From: Sanderia malayensis
Lineage: Eukaryota; Cnidaria; Scyphozoa; Semaeostomeae; Pelagiidae
Length of the DNA: 64,000 bases
Direction of reading: 5' to 3'
NCBI GenBank assembly: GCA_013076295.1
Contig: RQOL01000718.1
Location: 3,906,001-3,970,000 of the forward strand
In this document: piece by piece, positions 23,936-35,388 of the stretch
Position numbering within the stretch: the first letter of the stretch is position 1
How the letters are laid out: each line of letters opens with the position of its first letter
Made by a program: the position numbers and the translations under genes
Notes under the pieces: model-generated
Seen by the model: only the letters and a program-made list of their open reading frames with translations
Databases searched by the model: none
Told to the model about the DNA's origin: nothing

Positions 23936-26900
23936 GTAATCAAATTAAATATATAGTGCAATGGAATCTCTGTAAAATAATCCACCCCGAAAAACGAATA
24001 TGTCAGCAAGCTTCTTCATAGTACTATTTAATAATGCCCGTGGTCCCAAGTACACCAGACTCCAATATCTAGACTCCACTAGTCCAGTTTACTATTGGTT
24101 CAGCGAGCTCCCAAAATGATAAAAGTTGTTGTTTGGTCCCACCAAGCCTCGTTCTCAGAAATCTATAGTTTATGTAACGACGATTGCTAATCTTCAACTG
24201 CTGAAAAGCATTATTATGGCAAGCGTGTATATTTGATGTGGTTTTATCGTAGGTGAAGTCAAGTACCATCCTTGTGTGAACGGCGGAGTGTTTGTGTCAA
24301 CGGGTCGCCATTCATATGAATGCATCTGTCCAGAGAAATTCATCGGGAAAAATTGTCAAGGTATGATTAAAAAGTACATGTATGCACCGATCCGCCGAGA
24401 GGAGGCTGGGAGAGAGGGGGACTGGGGAAGAGGGGAGGCTGGGGGGGGGGAGACATATTGTGAGCATCTGTCTACAACTCTGTTGCAATTTGTCAGCGCA
24501 ATGGCTCTGATTGTCATGATTGGTGCTGTTAGACTTTTTTCAAACATTTTTCTATTGTCAATAGAAAGTTAATTCTTGTCGGGAGTTGGGTAGACGTAGA
24601 TCGAAATTTTCCCGAGACAGCTATTAATAAGAAAAAGTTGGCACATCACTTACCTTACATGATACCAAGTACAATGCCAAATGTTGCTCCCTTAAAGAGT
24701 GCAATTATGCTGAGATTATATTCCACCAATGTTCAGAATATTATCTCTTCTGGGCAAATTAAGATGAATAATTCTGCACAAGCATTTCCATTTGGACATA
24801 AATCATCCATTGATGTTAAGTTTACTTTCATTTTCAGATGTTAATCATTGTAACCCATGTCCCTGCAAGAACAAAGGAAGGTGTCACAACATAGTGGATT
24901 TGCCAAAATTCAAGTGCACATGTTTACCTGGCTTCTATGGACCACAGTGTGAAAGTAAATATAACAAATTGATCTAGTCTCTGAAGATTACACTAGTTAA
25001 TGTTTATGTTCATTCCGTGATACGTATTCTAGTTCTCTGGTCTTCAATCTGACCATATATATATTGTCACTTTGCTGAACATTTTTCCTGATAAATTCTA
25101 GATAAGAACCCTTGCCACCCCAATCCATGCAAGAACGATGGGGTGTGCTCCCACGATGGAAAGGGTAATATCGAATGCGTTTGCCCCAAGAGATTCAAGG
25201 GCGATAAATGTGATGGTAAGACAACCAAACTTGACACTTCAATTCACACTTGAGTTCAAACTCGTCGCTCACACAGCAATAGAGCTGGGTTGTATTCTAT
25301 GAATAAATATTGTATTTTTTTGCTCGTAGATTTGCATAATTGTCAACCAAATCCGTGTCAGAATGACGGGTCATGCGTTGAGTTGGAGGGCAATGGAAAG
25401 TTCGAGTGCCAATGCACAAACCAATGGCGAGGAACAGTCTGCAATAGTAAGCTATCGCAAAATCCCTTATTAGATAGTTGCAGATTATGCATGCAGATCA
25501 ATTCAGGTTAACACGGATTATGCTTCGGATTGAGCCTAACTAATTCAGATCATGCAAGAAAATAGCTGTAGATTAGCAGAGATTGTGCTAATCTACAGCT
25601 ATTTTCAAGCCTCAAATCTCAAATCTAATCTCAAACCAGATTAATCCCTGTTTAATTAAGACAAAGACTTAGCTTTGAGACCAGTGGCGTAGATACAGGG
25701 GGGGCATGGGGGGGCGACCGCCCCCCCCACCAGAGCTTCTGAGCCATTTTGTCGGAAAATTTAAGATTTTGTCGGAAATTTTTCGAAAATGATCTTAAAG
25801 GACAGTTTGAAAAATTTTCAAATCGCTAGAAATAGCCTTGACTCTTTCAGTATCGTTAGCTCACGATGAACGAGCTTTCAGCTCTTAAAGTGCCCCTACA
25901 CCTTATTTTTTTATTCTTTATATCGATAAAACTTTCTTCGCTGATTTTAGATCCGAAAATAGTATTTAAATCTGACGTCTAGTTAACGAGTTATAACGTG
26001 GGGAAGTGTCGATGTTTCGTCATTTTCGCCATTTTTTGTGGTCAACTTTTAGGACTGGGATCTACCTACTATGACATCATAGTTGGTGCCATTGTGCCCC
26101 GTTCATTTTCCCGTACTGAAGCAACAAATCCGGCATCAATTTTCTCTCATACGATGCACTCGATATTTGTTTTTTTGACTTTGATGATTAGAAACAGGTC
26201 GGCGCATTATGACATTGAAATTTGAAAGGCTTGCGATGAGTTTGCAGCTGTGGGGAGGAATTACAAAATTCCTATGTAGTGGCTGCTCGTTGTGCTCAGT
26301 GGAAGCGGGCGTGGGCCGTGCAATGTTAAAACTGTACGGGAACGGGGATGCCAAGAAGAGCATCAAAACATGATGATAAAACTGGGAAAATATGTCATAT
26401 CGATGTGTTTTGCTAGCCCATGGAAATACACCCGATAAATCAAAATTTGTATGGCTTCACAAAATTCTGCTTTATCAGGATGATCGCCTTAAAACTGTGA
26501 GGAGAAGGAGATGGATAAATTTCATCAATTCGCAACGATGGAAGAAATTCTATGGACGCCTCATCATGAATGAAATAAATCAAACAACAAACAAACAATA
26601 ATTTCGGTACAATAACGAAATTTATGTGTAGTAATAAGGAATTGTGTCGCAGATTTTCTACACTTGCTGTTCCAAATGAAAATCGAATCGTTTCAAGCTT
26701 CCTCAAACCCCAAAGGCTTAGACTGACACGGATATGATGGCCTAAATTATTGCGTATATTGAATTTTGATATACACTTTTGCTTCATCACAAACACAACA
26801 AAAAGATAATAATTCAGATCTAGTCAAATGCCCAGAAAGTTTTCTTTCAACATTTCTTTTCTTGCTCACATCTCTTTCATGGCTTTGACTGAAAGAGTTC

Positions 26901-29900
26901 TCAGCCAAATGGCATAACAAATGCATCAGGTTTCTCCTTCATCGGTATCACTATCAACGGTTTGCTTTGCTCTACGATACGATCAATCCTATCCCCTCGC
27001 CATCTTCGCATTCCTCGGCACTGCAATCCCTACTGTCATGAACTACTATCCGACAAAGAATGTTAATTTATGGAAACTTTCTATTCGATTCTGATCACCA
27101 AAATTGCACAAATACCCACGAATACACATAACGAGACAAGACAGCGCAAACACTATTTATTATACTGAATGTAGGCCTACGCCCGCCGCCACTGAATACA
27201 ACGAGCAGCCACTACATTGGAGTTTACCTACTATGATGTCATAGTAGGTAAATTACGGTCCTAAAAGTTGACCACGAAAAAGTGGTACGCGTTGCCTCGT
27301 ATCTCAAAAACTACTTGTCATATCAAAAAAATATAAACGGATTCAGAATCAGCGCATTCGAATCTATAGTTTTAGCCAATAAAAAAATAAGGTGTAGGGG
27401 CACTTTAAAGAGAGTCACGACGAATGTCCAAAGTACCATGAATGAAGAGCGTCTTTCAAACTTGGCGTGGATCCCCATCAATCGCGAAACAGTGGCAAAC
27501 TTGCCATTAAGAAAGATGCAAGAACCCTTTCTTGAAGCAAAAACAAGAAAACCTGTCAATTAACCTATTCATCAATTTTTTTTCGATGTTCTATTTTGGT
27601 TTTTGTTCTGTTGTAACCTTTTGAAAATGATTTCATTTCCGATTCGTGTTTTTCTCAACTAACTGTCACTGGTTTCTGACTGAGGCTGCCAAAGTTGGTC
27701 TCCACTGCAATTCCAAGAAAACGGAGTACAGGTCTTTCAATCAGACAGTAATATCACAGATACGCGCCCAGGACGGCAACACCATCAAGGAAGTAGAGAA
27801 CTTCAAGTACTTGGGATCCTGGACTCAGAGCTCCGAGAAGGACATTGCAGTAAGAAAGGCAGTTGCGTCACAAACTCAGGAAGATTTGGACATCCAAACT
27901 ACCCAGAACGATGAAAGTGAGGCTTTTCCGTGCAACTGTCGAATCTGTACTGCTCTATGGATCAGAGACGTGGACAGGATGCAAACTGCGAGAGTGCTGC
28001 GGAGATGAGGAACTTGATGGTGGATAGGACTTGCTGGCGTGAACGTGTGGCATCTGTGGGGCGACCAACTTGGCCGACATAACTAACTAACTAACTAACT
28101 GTCATCTTTTATGTTTAAACTCTGTGTATATTCAGAAACGTCTTATCGAACAATTACCTAAATTTGGGCGTGCCCTTCTGGACACGCCCAAAAGACACAC
28201 TTTTTGTCGGAAAATTTTGGTCTTTGCCCCCCCGCTAAATATTTCTATCTACGCCACTGTTTGAGACTATCAGTGTTTGGTTAGCTAAACCAAAAACTCA
28301 GTTAAGATGTAATGAATGTGATTTGATCGTTTTCAGAGGCAAGATTCTGTTACGAAAACCCATGCTTGAATGGTGGCATATGTCAAGAGGGCCAAGACAC
28401 ATTCAGCTGCATATGCACTCATGGTTGGAGAGGCAAAACATGCAACGGTAATTAGCCAAACAGCTTGATTTCTATACAACCTTTGGGATACAGGGTGAAA
28501 AACAAAAGAACTGAAAGAGTGTGCATTTATTAAGTTTCATGAAATTGAAAGAATTTTTCTCTTGGCCTAGATCGTGCTTGCAAACCAAATCCATGCAAAA
28601 ATAGCGGAACGTGTTCAGAAGTTGAAGATGGAAAAGCCTTCAAATGCGTTTGCTTGCCATGGCATTCGGGTCCACTTTGCGAAGGTAAAATAAGTGCTTG
28701 CTAAATAATAATTCAATAATTCAAGTATTAGTCTCAAAGTCCTTATCTCAACGTTGCAATAACTTCGGCAAGAATATTCTATTGTTCATGGCCTTAAAAT
28801 AACACTAATTTCTAGATTTTTCAGATTCTCATGTACAGAAACAATGTTATGAACCTTTTTATGATTTTCATGAACTTACTCTTAGAAAATCGCCCCTGCT
28901 TGACGAATCCGTGTCTGAATGGAGGCAAGTGCATCGATTCTTACTCTGGATATCACTGGGCATACGGACCGTTGCAGTTCTACTGTCTTTGCAAGCCACC
29001 GTACCAGGGAGAAAGATGTGAACGTAAGTGCAAGACTCTTCTTGATCTTCTAACTTCTAAACTAATCTTCTAAAGCTATTCTTCGTATACACATGCTTAT
29101 TCGCAAACCGATGCGCGCGTATTGAATGTGTCAATTGTTTATTTCCATTCAAGTCCATGGATGTAGACACTGCCACAAAAATGCACACTGCGAAGTAGAC
29201 AAATGCGTCTGTGACGATGGATACAAGGGAGATGGACGCTTCTGCATTAGTAAGAACTGTTTACATGCATTCTATCCATACCTCATCATGCCATTGCATT
29301 ATTTGACTTAAAATCGCATATGCAACTCCTTGATACCCTTGTAAGGTCTGAAATTACACATAGCATTGCATCCGCGTGCCTATACTCGTTGATTGGTCAT
29401 ACTAATATTGCTGTGTTTAAACAGAGAAAGAAGACCCGTGTCACCCGAATCCATGTGAAAATGATGGCATCTGCGTGCAAGTGGAAGATACAGCTGAGTA
29501 CAGTTGCCAATGCAAAAAACCATATTTACCACCAAACTGCAAGCGTGAGTTATCCATCAGTTTCGCATTACTAATTTTGCATAGAGTAAAATCCCGACAA
29601 CTCGAAATTCCAAAGGACCGATGAAAATGGTCGCTATGCTGGACTGTTTGTTGATCTTATCTTCAATATTTCATTGCATTGCTCAATGTTAGCCTCGTTT
29701 GCGATTATTTTTAGTGAGAGATCCGTGTAATCCAAGCCCTTGTAAGAATGACGCAGTATGCTCCGCCAATGGAGATGGTAGCTACACTTGCACATGTCCA
29801 GCTGGGACAAAAGGAGTTGATTGTGAAAGTAAGTTTTGATAGACAAAAACAACAGATGAAACAACTGCTAATTCTCCGAAAAAAGAGCTTGTTGTCCTAG

Positions 29901-32900
29901 AGGAATAAATAGGACAACAGCTTATTCTCCAAGACCAATAGTTGAAACAGTAACTGAAACATATTACGTGAGAACGACAAAATAAGCGGGGAGACTTCAA
30001 CGTGTTAGCAAAGAAAGTGAAACGTGTTAGCAAAGAAAATGATTTTGAAATTGCTTACTCTTTTAGCAACTGATCCCTGCATTCCAAATCCATGTCAACA
30101 TAGCGGAACTTGTCAAGACAACAATGGCACGGCTACCTGCGAATGCAAAGGATTCTGGTCAAAACCATTCTGTAAAGGTTCGTAACCACAAGCACTAAAA
30201 TGTCAACTACTAAATTAAATAAGCCCCCCCACAAGCTTTATTAAACCTTGCGGGGGCTTTTTAAATTTTCGATATTCTGAAGGGGCGAGGGTTAATAAAA
30301 TTCATGAATAAATTTTAGAATCCTGCCTTCTATTCCAAATTTAAATTTCTGCCTAAGCTTTCCCTACCGCTCTTTGACCGATATAATAAATTTGAATACG
30401 CGTGATGAAATTCGATTATTTTTCAGAGTGTTCGTGCCCTAAAAAGGAAATGCCGGGTATCCCGGATGTCACGTGTGACCCAGATGGTAAATGCGTTTGC
30501 CCAACTGGTTGGTCACTTGATTCAATGTTGAAAATATGCAAGAAAGATAAAGGTATGTTGACTCTTCAATTTTACTTCCATTTTAGCAGTGTCTCTGTCT
30601 TTATCTGCCCGTCTTTATTACGATCTCTGCTTTCTACTGTTATATCATTCTTACATTTCTCCTTTTCTATTCCTCTTTCTCCTTTATTTTGTCCAATTTC
30701 TACCTCAACTTATTTTATATGTTTCTATATATCTCTCTTTATATATTTATGTCCCTTTTCAATGTCTTCCTCTTCCTTTTCTTCTTTTCAATTTCTCTCT
30801 ACCCCTGTCTCTTCTCAATTTCTCTCTCTATCTCTGTCTCATTTCCAAGTCTCTCTCCACCTCTGTCTCATTTCCAAGTTTCTCTCCACTTGTGTCTGAT
30901 TTCCAAGTCTCTCTCCACCTTTGTCTCATTTCCAAGTCTCTCTCCACCTCTGTCTCATTTCCAAGTTTCTCTCCACTTGTGTCTGATTTCGAAGTCTCTC
31001 TCCACCTCTGTCTCGTTTCCAAGTCTCTCTCCACCTCTGTCTCCTTTCCATGTCTCTCGCCACCTCTGTCTCATTTCCAAGTCTCTCTCCACCTCTGTCT
31101 CGTTTCCATGTCTCTCGCCACCTCTGTCTCGTTTCCAAGTCTCTCTCCACCTCTGTCTCGTTTCCAAGTCTCTCTCCACCTCGGTCTCGTTTCAATGTTT
31201 TTTCCACTACTGTCTTCTTTCCACGTCTCTCTCTATTCCTGCTCTCTCCTTTCTCCGTCCCCCAATGTTCTTAACCCAGCAACAATAAAAAACGTTGTCG
31301 TTCTGCAACAGGCGGCGGCGGCGATGGTTGCCAGGACAAACCGTGCGTAAATGGCGGAGTCTGCTCACCAGTAGGAGAAAAAGACTACACCTGCAAATGT
31401 CAAAATGGATATGTTGGCAAGAATTGCCAACACAAAGACGGTTAGTTATCAGATCCGCAAACTATAACTTCAACCCAAATCTTCATCTCGGGAATAATAA
31501 ACACAACCAACACACATTTTCATTATAGCCATGTTTCAACCTACCTAATTCCTATTACATGCAACATAGCTATAAGCGACATACCAATCACTACGTAGCT
31601 ATTACTAAACATAGATATACCAAGAGAGCTGATAATCGAAATGTACTGTTTCAAATAAAGGCCTGGAGCGCTCACTAAACTATTCAAGTTGGCCCAATAC
31701 GTTTATCAAAAAGGTGTTCTTTCGGAACTTTGCGGTATTCAATGGTACGTTTTTTGCGAATTAATTCTTTTTTCCAGCATGCAATCCAAATCCTTGCAAG
31801 AATGGTGGAACGTGCCTGGCAGACAAGGCAAATCCCTCAAAATTTCTCGGCTGCACTTGTCCAAAGGGATTCTCAGTGCAGCCATTTTGTGATAAAGACA
31901 AAGGAGGCGGGGGAGGTATGAACACAATACTCACAATTTATTCATAATTTATGCGTAATTTATTCATTTTCTCGAGTGCATATAATAATACACTGTGGTT
32001 TCAGCGAAGTATTTATGCAACGAGCCTAGAAGGAAGCATGTTTGTTTCTTCGTTATACCTGGGATTGATTAGACAGAGAATAAACAGTACAATTAAAGAG
32101 TTCATTTAAGGACAAAACGTTGCGTTATTTACACTTAGAAATTCGTTAAGCCGCCAGTAAACGGGAGTATGAAGCAGATGCTTAGTAGTATATTATGAAG
32201 AGTTGTTTATTACAAGGTGCATTTGGATTGGACCATTTCTAAACCACGTGAATGCCTGAGTTAGATAATCATGTGTATTAAATTCAGTTCTATTTCATCC
32301 TCAGACAATAATAATCCATGTGAGCCAAACCCTTGCAAAAACGAAGGGCAATGCGTCAAAAAAGGAAAATCTTACGATTGTATTTGCATAGTCAGATTCA
32401 CTGGACCTCAATGCAATGGTATGTATATTCGCATTATTACATGTATTGGATTGGAAAGACTTTCTCATTAAAAAGACAGCCGTTAGGTTCAATTGTATTA
32501 TTGTTTGAGCATAATTACAGATAGAAACGCTAGAGTAAGTTCTGGTAGCCGAAGCTTATGATAACTCGAACCTCTGATGACTCAAACATCTAATAACTCA
32601 AACATCTGATAACTCGTACCTCTGGTAACTCAAATATCTGATAACTCAAACTTCTGATAACTCAAACCTCTGATAACTCAAACCTCTGGTAACTCAAATA
32701 TCTGATAACTCAAACCTCTGATAACTCAAACATTTGATAACTCAAACATCTGATAACTCAAACATCTAATAACTCTAACAGCCTTTGCGTCCTTCTTGAG
32801 GATCTGCCCAGTAAGTTGATTTCATTAGGTCCCTTGCTGGTTCGAATCCAGATAAAATTATATGCAAAATGAAACAATTTTTTCGGAAACAAAGCAACTG

Positions 32901-35388
32901 AAAAAAGTAATCTTTTCATGACTTCCTTTTTAAAATCCTCTAACATTATTATAAAGTTGAAAGATTGCAAAAATTGGCTTTGATCCTCTGGATCCCCAGC
33001 AACAAGTCAAGAATGTTCGGGATCTCCAACAACAAGCAGTGGATTTTCAGTTAAAATTTTACTGGCATAAAGTCTTTGCAATAGTAAGATCAAAACTAAC
33101 CACCTCGCTTTTTTCAAGTTGACAGATGCGCAAACTGCGACGAAAAGAACGCAGAATGCATTAACGGAAGATGCAAATGCAAAAAAGGCTTCATTGGAAA
33201 CGGCTACGAGTGCATACAAGGTAAGAGACAAGGCAGAATATCCCTCCCACTCTTCTTAGCCGATGTATTCCTCTACGAAGACCATTCCTCCAAATGGTTC
33301 CCCAATAGTTATGCCAATTCATTTGGTCGTAAATGACATTTAATTTTCATTCAAATGCCGCCCACTTTATCAGGTATAAAGAAGTAAGCATCTGCTCACA
33401 TTAACTGCGCCGTAGCAAACTGCTAATGTATCTTACGGTTCATTTTTCATTTTGTTTGATGACTTCGGAATCTGTGTCGAGTCCCGTGACGAATCTGTGT
33501 CTTATTTTCATTCAGATGTACCAACCTGCTCCCAAAAGTGTCCGAAATTATCCAGTTGTGTCATTCCCACTGGGAACTGCCAATGTAACCAAGGATACAC
33601 ATTTGTTGATATGGTTTGCTTGCGTAAGTACAACAACTTGAAAAACTCCCTTAACTAATATCTGTCTCAATTAGCTGCTAAAAGCTATCGTCATTCTCCG
33701 AAAAATCGCCCCCCCCCATCTAAAAAGTGACACACTAAATACACGCCCAGGGCGTCTCAAAGAGGACTTGCACTCACGAAGCACAAAACAACCTTGTTTT
33801 TGCAATATAAATTTAAAGTTGTCACAAACTACATGAATCTTAATTGGGTCAATAGAAGGTAGACATTCTCAAATGATATGTAATGATATCTACTCACCGT
33901 TTCCACAATGTGTGTAGTGTGGCTTTTGATGACAACAAACCATGCTCGACTGCACCTGAAAACACGAGAGGAAATAACTCAAGCTTTTTTCAGAACAAAT
34001 GTTGCAACAAAACATCAAGCCTAAAAAAATGCTCGACAAACTAGATACGAACTATGGAAAGTCGCAAAAAACAACCTTCAGTTAAACATCAACAGACATA
34101 GAATTAATCCAGTTTTGGGCTGTTGCAGGTCAAGGCTAGGTTAAGCATAATTAAGGTAGACATCGGAGAAATATTTAACGCGAACAGTTCTAAAAGAAAT
34201 CGATTAGTAGTTTCTAACGTAATTCTCTTCCCTGAATTCGACACTCAGCGGTGTGTATTTTAGATATAACCTGCAAGTTTCAACCCTCGATACACCTCCA
34301 GATATTCTAATGCCTTGATATTACCAGGCTGTTTAAGGCATTGAGATTCACAATTTAAAATCTCTCTGGTAATTTAATTTCTACTGCTACGTTCGCAACT
34401 TCAATTCTCTCTGGTAATTTGCTACGTATTTTACAGCTATGGCTGATGACAGTGAAGAGGAAACAACCACAACTGATGGTGACGAGACGACAGATGTAAA
34501 AACAACAGCACGGCCAACTGATGCAACCGTGACACAGCCAGCAACGACAAACGCACCCGTCACTACAGCAATATCTCCCACTACGCCAATCGGCGGCGGT
34601 GGCGGACCAGTAGCGCCCACTACTAAACCGTCAGGTCCTGCAACACCGGCACTACATCCAATGCCCACGACTGCAAAACCGACGGAAGCACCATCAATGC
34701 CCGCCAAACCACCCTCATCGGGCTCGTCAACTGGTACAGAGAAACCTGGAGCACCAGCAACAAGCGGTGGATCTTCAGGGTCTCCATCACCTCCACCACC
34801 TCCACCACCAAGTGGCGGATCATCAGGATCTTCAGGACCTCCAGGAACTTCTGAAAAGAAGCCATCAAGTAGTGGATCATCGGGATCTTCAGGATCTCCA
34901 GGAACTTCTGAAAAGAAACCATCAAGTAGTGGATCATCTGGATCTTCAGGATCTCCAGCAACATCTGAAAAGAAGCCACCATCAAGTAGTGGATCATCAG
35001 GATCTCCATCACCTCCACCACCTCCACACCAAGTAGTGGATCATCTGGATCTTCAGGATCTCCAGCAACATCTGAAAAGAAGCCACCATCAAGTAGTGGA
35101 TCATCGGGATCTCCATCACCTCCGCCACCTCCACCACCAAGTAGTGGATCGTCAGGATCCTCAGGGTCCCCAGGAACAAGTGAAGGATCCTCAGGGTCCC
35201 CAGCAACAAGTGAAGGATCCTCTGGATCACCATCAGGACCTGCAAGTTCATCCGGAGGACCCGCGGGTCCACCGGGACCTCCAGGATCGTCAGGAAAACG
35301 TTCCATCCATCTAAAAAAGCTAAAAGGGCTTTCAAAGCTCCATGGCAACAATCGTGAGGCGCCTGAATTTGGTTTATACCGTCGATAA
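22765..35388 (+). CDS. Gene C: secreted His-rich, 17-EGF protein with Ser/Gly/Pro-rich C-terminus
   Basis: Nineteen exons on the plus strand. Exon 1 (22765-23935) carries the signal peptide ([25 protein letters not shown]) and His/Gln repeats. Exons 2-18 hold 17 EGF modules in phase 1. Exon 19 starts at 34437 and is Thr-, Ser-, Gly- and Pro-rich. The apparent reading frame changes at about 35028; after it the repeat frame continues to a TAA at 35386-35388, while the shifted frame stops at about 35314. The exon 1 donor is GAGG/GTAATC at 23935/23936. Exon number and order of EGF types match genes A and D, so this is a full paralogue in inverted orientation to A. A hAT-type element sits in the intron before exon 6. 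Role inferred as extracellular structural protein. Confidence 0.83.
24253..33623 (+). CDS. Gene C exons 2-18: 17 EGF-like modules
   Basis: Exons: 24253-24360, 24838-24954, 25102-25215, 25330-25446, 28337-28447, 28571-28684, 28886-29023, 29154-29249, 29425-29544, 29715-29828, 30067-30177, 30427-30552, 31312-31440, 31778-31915, 32305-32418, 33119-33220, 33516-33623. All start after AG and end before GT in phase 1. Module 1 lacks the first and third cysteines. Modules 8, 12, 16 and 17 are of the short type seen at the same positions in A and D, though 12 and 17 are diverged. Module 7 has an enlarged loop, as in gene D. Modules 13 and 14 carry Gly-rich linkers. Confidence 0.88.
25558..25606. repeat. 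Perfect 21-bp inverted repeat
   Basis: Arms 25558-25578 and 25586-25606 are exact complements with a 7-base loop, just upstream of the hAT-type insertion. Confidence 0.85.
25884..27417. repeat. Diverged inverted duplication inside the hAT-type element
   Basis: Left-arm sequence from 25884 (AAAGTGCCCCTACACCTTAT), through GTGGTCAACTTTTAGGAC and ACCTACTATGACATCATAG, to GTAGTGGCTGCTCGTTGT near 26275 recurs as complement on the right between about 27175 and 27417. The left arm has an extra segment (about 26095-26265). This could be a foldback element or an inverted duplication of transposon interior. Confidence 0.7.
27655..28100 (+). mobile_element. 5'-truncated non-LTR retrotransposon fragment
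   Basis: Translation gives [15 protein letters not shown], then [18 protein letters not shown], the typical C-terminal part of reverse transcriptases of non-LTR elements, followed by a disrupted [15 protein letters not shown] block and [16 protein letters not shown]. The end is a (TAAC)n tail at 28079-28100. Internal deletion and frame changes show it is dead. It is nested in the hAT-type element. Confidence 0.75.
30838..31200. repeat. 29-bp minisatellite in an intron of gene C
   Basis: About 12 copies of a pyrimidine-rich unit CTCTCTCCACCTCTGTCTCA plus TTTCCAAGT. The period of 29 leaves all frames open, which explains long spurious frames on both strands. Confidence 0.85.
32562..32790. repeat. 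About 16-bp minisatellite in an intron of gene C
   Basis: Roughly 14 copies of AACTCAAACATCTGAT with variants, between EGF exons 15 and 16. Confidence 0.8.
34437..35388 (+). CDS. Gene C last exon: Thr/Ser/Gly/Pro-rich region with apparent 1-base deletion
   Basis: The acceptor TTTTACAG at 34436 opens a region rich in Thr, then repeats of about 18 residues containing [19 protein letters not shown] separated by PSPPPPPPP runs. Near the end come collagen-like triplets ([10 protein letters not shown]). At about 35028 a repeat unit reads CCTCCACACCAAG where neighbouring units read CCTCCACCACCAAG, one base shorter. After this point the repeat-like frame is the next one, which ends [13 protein letters not shown]...GLYRR at the TAA at 35386-35388. 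It could be a real frameshift, a sequencing slip in the repeat, or a small intron; I favour an error or a young mutation. Confidence 0.7.

Larger units (their letters stand above)
25682..28259. mobile_element. hAT-type non-autonomous element in an intron of gene C
   Basis: Terminal inverted repeats CAGTGGCGTAGATA at 25682-25695 and its complement at 28246-28259 are flanked by the exact 8-base duplication TTTGAGAC (25674-25681 and 28260-28267). CAGNG ends and an 8-base duplication are typical of hAT transposons. G-rich tracts follow both ends. No transposase frame is visible; the 2.6 kb interior holds a diverged inverted duplication and a LINE fragment. The element lies between EGF exons 4 and 5 of gene C and is spliced out with the intron. 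Confidence 0.85.

Noticed and set aside
23936..24021. Readthrough of gene C exon 1 to the stop at 24021
   Set aside because: Splicing at 23935 preserves phase 1 and joins the EGF exons as in the paralogues.
30589..31350. 253-codon frame and antisense frames rich in repeats
   Set aside because: They come from the 29-bp minisatellite, whose period keeps all frames open; the region is an intron of gene C.
32800..32870. GGTTCGAATCC, a perfect tRNA B-box
   Set aside because: No A-box or cloverleaf can be formed around it; perhaps a SINE relic or chance.
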